Origin: an uncultured Ellagibacter sp.
GTDB lineage: Bacteria > Actinomycetota > Coriobacteriia > Coriobacteriales > Eggerthellaceae
Assembly: GCA_934613165.1 (NCBI GenBank)
Contig: CAKTSW010000053.1
Span: 1-7,982 of the forward strand
Reading direction: 5' to 3'
DNA length: 7,982 nucleotides
Shown: piece after piece, positions 5,870 to 7,982 of the stretch
Layout of the letters: every line of letters starts with the position of its first letter
Position numbering within the stretch: position 1 is the stretch's first letter
The notes under the pieces: generated by a model
The model's input: the letters and a program-made list of their open reading frames with translations, nothing else
Told to the model about the DNA's origin: nothing
Database searches by the model: none
Made by a program: the position numbers and the translations under genes

Positions 5870-6661
5870 GTGCAGTTCGCGGTTCTCTTCGTCGTCGCGC
5901 TCGTCGTGAGCTCGATCGGCTTCAAGAAGTTCGTCTGGTTCATATCGCTCGGGTACGGCTTTTCCATGGCGGCGATCGGCGTGGCTTTGCTCGCCATGTT
6001 CGCGGGCAAGGCCGACGCCGCGTCGTGCGCCCTTTGCCTGCTCTGCGTGTTCTACGGCTTGCGCCTTGGGCTGTTCCTCGCGCGCCGCGAGCGCAAGAGC
6101 GCGGCATACAACAAGGTCATGGCCACGCAGGTGAACGACGGGTCGGGCATGGCGCTTCCCTTGCAGGTGGTCGTGTGGGCAAGCTGCGCGCTGCTCTACG
6201 CGTGCGAGGCTTCGCCCGCGCTCTTCCGCATGGAAGCCGGCGCGGGGCTCGACGGCTTCGGAGTCGCGGGGGCTCTCGTCATGCTCGGCGGCATCGTGCT
6301 CGAATCGGCTTCCGACTTCCAGAAAAGCCGCTTCAAGAAGGAAAACCCTCATCGATTCTGCGACAAGGGCCTGTTCTCGTTCGTGCGCTGTCCCAATTAC
6401 CTGGGAGAAGTGATCTGCTGGACGGGAATGTTCGTTTCGGGAATCGGCTCTTATTCGAGCGCGCTTCAATGGGCGGCGGCGCTCGTCGGCTATATCGGCA
6501 TCGTCTACGTCATGTTCGGCGGCGCCCGTCGGCTCGAAATCCGCCAGAACAAGAACTACGGCGCCGACCCGGAATACCGGCGCTACGTCGCCTCGACCCC
6601 GATTCTTCTGCCGTTCGTGCCGCTCTACAGCGTGGAGAAGTTCACCTGGCTTAAGGGATAG
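5870..6661 (+). CDS. DUF1295 / steroid 5-alpha-reductase C-terminal-like membrane protein
   Basis: A 263-residue protein with about six or seven membrane segments, the first being QFAVLFVVALVVSSIGF. The C-terminal half has the family hallmarks: KKENPHRFCDKGLFSFVRCP (about 156-175) followed by NYLGEVICW, then RRLEIRQNKNYGADPEYRRY (about 219-240) and TPILLPFVPL. These blocks (the NPxRFCDxGLWxxxRxPNYxGE and E-x-R-x-x-Y...EYxxYxxxTP patterns) define DUF1295 and the related steroid 5-alpha-reductase/isoprenylcysteine methyltransferase group, whose members act on lipid or sterol-like substrates inside the membrane, often with NADPH. The start GTG 5870 is preceded by a strong AAAAGGGGG site at about 6-7 bases. 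No partner redox gene is next to it. Gut Eggerthellaceae metabolise steroids, but a steroid substrate cannot be read from sequence. Family strong, substrate unknown. Confidence 0.9.
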   Translation: MQFAVLFVVALVVSSIGFKKFVWFISLGYGFSMAAIGVALLAMFAGKADAASCALCLLCVFYGLRLGLFLARRERKSAAYNKVMATQVNDGSGMALPLQVVVWASCALLYACEASPALFRMEAGAGLDGFGVAGALVMLGGIVLESASDFQKSRFKKENPHRFCDKGLFSFVRCPNYLGEVICWTGMFVSGIGSYSSALQWAAALVGYIGIVYVMFGGARRLEIRQNKNYGADPEYRRYVASTPILLPFVPLYSVEKFTWLKG

Positions 6662-6772
6662 CGCCTCGGACGGAAATACAGAGCGCGCGTTCGGGCGGAA
6701 TCGGGAGCCCGTTCGCTTTGGCCAGCGCGCGCAAGCGAAACACCGCGCCCAAGCAAACCGGGAAACGACAGG

Positions 6773-6817
6773 AAAAAACGAAGGAGGGCGCCGCTTGCAG
6801 GAAGCGGCGCCCTCCTT
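6773..6817 (-). terminator. Strong intrinsic terminator of the chorismate mutase/DAHP synthase operon
   Basis: AAGGAGGGCGCCGCTT (6781-6796) and its exact complement (6802-6817) form a 16-bp perfect stem with a 5-base loop. Read on the minus strand the stem is followed by CGTTTTTTCC (T-run 6773-6778 region), a classic Rho-independent terminator for transcription coming from 6855. On the plus strand it is followed only by TTCC, so it would be weaker for the convergent DUF1295 gene, but may still help. Confidence 0.92.
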
Positions 6818-6821
6818 TCCG

Positions 6822-6839
6822 GCGGGTCGATCGACCCGC
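6822..6839. repeat. 18-bp perfect palindrome between DAHP synthase stop and terminator
   Basis: GCGGGTCGATCGACCCGC is perfectly self-complementary, with no spacer. It lies 15 bases past the DAHP synthase stop codon and 4 bases before the terminator stem. As RNA it cannot make a loop of normal size without breaking the central pairs, so a protein site, a dispersed repeat or an additional 3' structure are all possible. Confidence 0.6.
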
Positions 6840-6854
6840 GGCATCCGCGCGTGC

Positions 6855-7661
6855 TTACACGATCTTCTTCCCGAACACCGCCGCGATCTCGCGCAACTCG
6901 GCGACCAGGTCGGTGAACTGGGCGGGCGTGAGCTGCTGCGGGCCGTCCGACAGGGCGACCTGCGGGTTCGGATGAACCTCGATCATGATGGAGTCGGCTC
7001 CGACGGCGACCGCCGCCTTCGCGAGCGAGGGCACGAGGTCGCGCACGCCGGCCGGGTGCGACACGTCCACGCAGATGGGGTACAGGCTCTGCTTGTGGAT
7101 GACGGGCACGGCCGAGATGTCGAGCGTGAAGCGCGTGGCGCTCTCGAAGGTGCGCAGGCCGCGCTCGCAGAGCACGACGTTGTCGTTGCCGTTCATGGTG
7201 ATGTAGTCGGTCGCGGCGAGCCATTCGGCGATGGTGCCCGCGAACCCGCGCTTGAACAGCACCATCTTGTGCGAATCCTTCGTCACCTTGCCGATGTTCT
7301 TCAGCAGGCTGAAGTTCTGGAAGTTGCGCGCGCCGACCTGCAGGCCGTCCACGTAGGAATGGACCATCTCGCAGTGCTCGGAGTCCATGACCTCGGTCAG
7401 GGTTTTCAAGCCGTACTTCTCGCCGCCGGCCTTCATGATCTGGAGCGCTTCTTCTCCAAGGCCCTGGAAGCTGTGCGGGTTGGTGCGCGGCTTGAACGCG
7501 CCGCCGCGAATCCAGTGCAGGCCGAGGCCCGCAACGCATTCGGCGACTTCGTTGAACTGCTCTTCGCTTTCGACCGAGCACGGACCCGCGAAGATGGTGA
7601 TCTCGTCGGTACGGGTGCCGTAATCGGGCAGTTTCTGGGATACGGGTTTCACTTCGCTCAT
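6855..7661 (-). CDS. aroF: 3-deoxy-7-phosphoheptulonate (DAHP) synthase, type I-beta, without regulatory domain
   Basis: A 268-residue enzyme that condenses phosphoenolpyruvate with erythrose 4-phosphate, the first step of the shikimate pathway, in the cytoplasm. Motifs in order: AGPCSVE (25-31), RGGAFKPRTNPHSFQGLG (52-69), QVGARNFQN, LFKRG, LCERGLRTFE, DVSHPAGVRDLV and IEVHPNP...LSDGPQQL. The four metal ligands of the family are present: C28, H202, E228 and D239. KPRT (in place of the KANR of the related KDO8P synthases) supports DAHP synthase. There is no N-terminal ferredoxin-like/ACT regulatory domain, unlike the Thermotoga type, so feedback control may come from the neighbouring chorismate mutase. 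ATG 7661 overlaps the chorismate mutase stop in ATGA, and its site GAAGGAG (7673-7679, 11-base spacer) lies inside that gene, implying translational coupling. Gene names differ between species (aroF, aroG, aroA); the symbol is by function. Confidence 0.95.
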   Translation of the reverse strand: MSEVKPVSQKLPDYGTRTDEITIFAGPCSVESEEQFNEVAECVAGLGLHWIRGGAFKPRTNPHSFQGLGEEALQIMKAGGEKYGLKTLTEVMDSEHCEMVHSYVDGLQVGARNFQNFSLLKNIGKVTKDSHKMVLFKRGFAGTIAEWLAATDYITMNGNDNVVLCERGLRTFESATRFTLDISAVPVIHKQSLYPICVDVSHPAGVRDLVPSLAKAAVAVGADSIMIEVHPNPQVALSDGPQQLTPAQFTDLVAELREIAAVFGKKIV

Positions 7662-7939
7662 ACGGACGGGGTCTCCTTCATAACCTTGAGAATTGCCTGG
7701 TAGATTTCGCGCAGGTTCTCATTATACAAAGGTCCCTCGTTATATGAGTTCACGCGAGCGAAGATCTCCTCCTCGCGCTTGGGGTCGTACAGACCCATGT
7801 GGGCGTCCGGTTTGAGCCCGCGGATGACGAGCGAATGGCCCGCGCGCTTGTTGAGAAGAGCGACGATTTGCTGGTCGATTTCGTCGATCTTCGCACGATG
7901 CGCTTCGATTTCCGCGAACGACTTCGAAGGTTCGGACAT
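7658..7939 (-). CDS. Chorismate mutase, AroQ class (monofunctional)
   Basis: A 93-residue all-helical protein converting chorismate to prephenate, the branch point to phenylalanine and tyrosine. The N-terminal helix has the AroQ pattern RAKIDEIDQQIVALLNKRA (15-33); likely active-site residues are R15, R32, K43 and E56 (in YDPKREEEIF, 51-60), with the last helix LREIYQAILKVMKE (76-89). It is a free-standing domain, not fused to prephenate dehydratase or to DAHP synthase as in some bacteria. ATG 7939 has GAGAGGAA (7946-7953) at about 7 bases. The stop overlaps the DAHP synthase start by four bases, so the two are made together and may form a complex in which chorismate or prephenate regulates the synthase. 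Another ATG at 7955 is in a different frame. The operon may begin further upstream outside the window. Confidence 0.93.
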   Translation of the reverse strand: MSEPSKSFAEIEAHRAKIDEIDQQIVALLNKRAGHSLVIRGLKPDAHMGLYDPKREEEIFARVNSYNEGPLYNENLREIYQAILKVMKETPSV

Positions 7940-7982
7940 CGGTAATTCCTCTCATGCGTAAAGCTTTAACGAGAATCTGCCC

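Noticed and set aside
5062..6654. 530-residue plus-strand open frame
   Set aside because: It runs antisense to one gene and out of frame through the DUF1295 gene; its composition (Arg, Ala, Gly, His) is typical of shadow frames in high-GC DNA.
5747..6844. 365-residue minus-strand open frame opposite the DUF1295 gene
   Set aside because: It is a mirror of the real plus-strand gene, with no recognisable domain and it would run through the terminator.
6625..7581. 318-residue minus-strand frame overlapping DAHP synthase
   Set aside because: It is a shadow in another frame, arginine-rich, and crosses the strong terminator.
6795..7703. 302-residue plus-strand open frame opposite DAHP synthase
   Set aside because: It is antisense to a clearly conserved enzyme and begins inside the terminator stem.
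7959..7968. 10-bp palindrome TAAAGCTTTA upstream of chorismate mutase
   Set aside because: It is short and likely by chance; no associated promoter pair could be seen before the window ends.
7952..7982. Possible 3' end of an upstream operon gene on the minus strand
   Set aside because: Two frames could end here (stop codons at 7952-7954 and 7966-7968), but fewer than ten codons are visible, too few to support a gene call.
1..7982. CRISPR array, tRNA, rRNA, insertion sequence or integrase
   Set aside because: I saw no regularly spaced repeats, no cloverleaf or rRNA-like sequence, and no transposase or recombinase motifs in any frame.

Overview
The window looks like chromosome from a high-GC gut actinobacterium of the Coriobacteriia, most plausibly Eggerthellaceae. 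This is an inference from protein character and base composition, not a proven placement. The right half (about 4130-7982) is very GC-rich and holds ordinary chromosomal genes. The left half (1 to about 3800) is clearly poorer in GC and carries genes without recognised metabolic function, so I read it as an accessory, probably horizontally acquired, segment whose left end lies outside the window.

Left region (1-3694): three co-directional plus-strand genes, each with a good ribosome binding site. They are a small DUF1232 (YkvA-like) membrane protein (107-505), a 395-residue protein with two glycine-rich hydrophobic stretches separated by helical, coiled-coil-like sequence (536-1723), and a 622-residue protein with about seven membrane segments, a large predicted extracytoplasmic helical domain and a C-terminal glycine-zipper domain (1826-3694). 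None has an obvious enzyme motif. All three look membrane-associated and probably work together. This is the best candidate in the window for an undescribed system. A perfect hairpin precedes the set (12-35), and another lies between genes two and three (1731-1767).

Middle (3695-4123): an AT-rich spacer with two inverted repeats leads into the wreck of an AAA ATPase of the DUF4143 family. Its N-terminus runs up to the P-loop and is joined out of frame to its C-terminal 73 codons. About three quarters of the gene is missing, and six bases at the join fit both sides, as expected for a microhomology deletion. This remnant roughly marks the change from low-GC to high-GC sequence.

Right region (4160-7982): a minus-strand diguanylate cyclase with a cysteine-rich N-terminal sensor domain; a minus-strand five-helix membrane protein of unknown function; divergent from it, a plus-strand DUF1295/steroid 5-alpha-reductase-like membrane protein; then a strong intrinsic terminator and an 18-bp perfect palindrome. 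Last come the translationally coupled minus-strand chorismate mutase and type I-beta DAHP synthase genes, which begin and branch the aromatic amino acid (shikimate) pathway. The chorismate mutase and DAHP synthase overlap by four bases, share one terminator, and may form a regulatory enzyme complex. The operon may continue upstream beyond the window edge.
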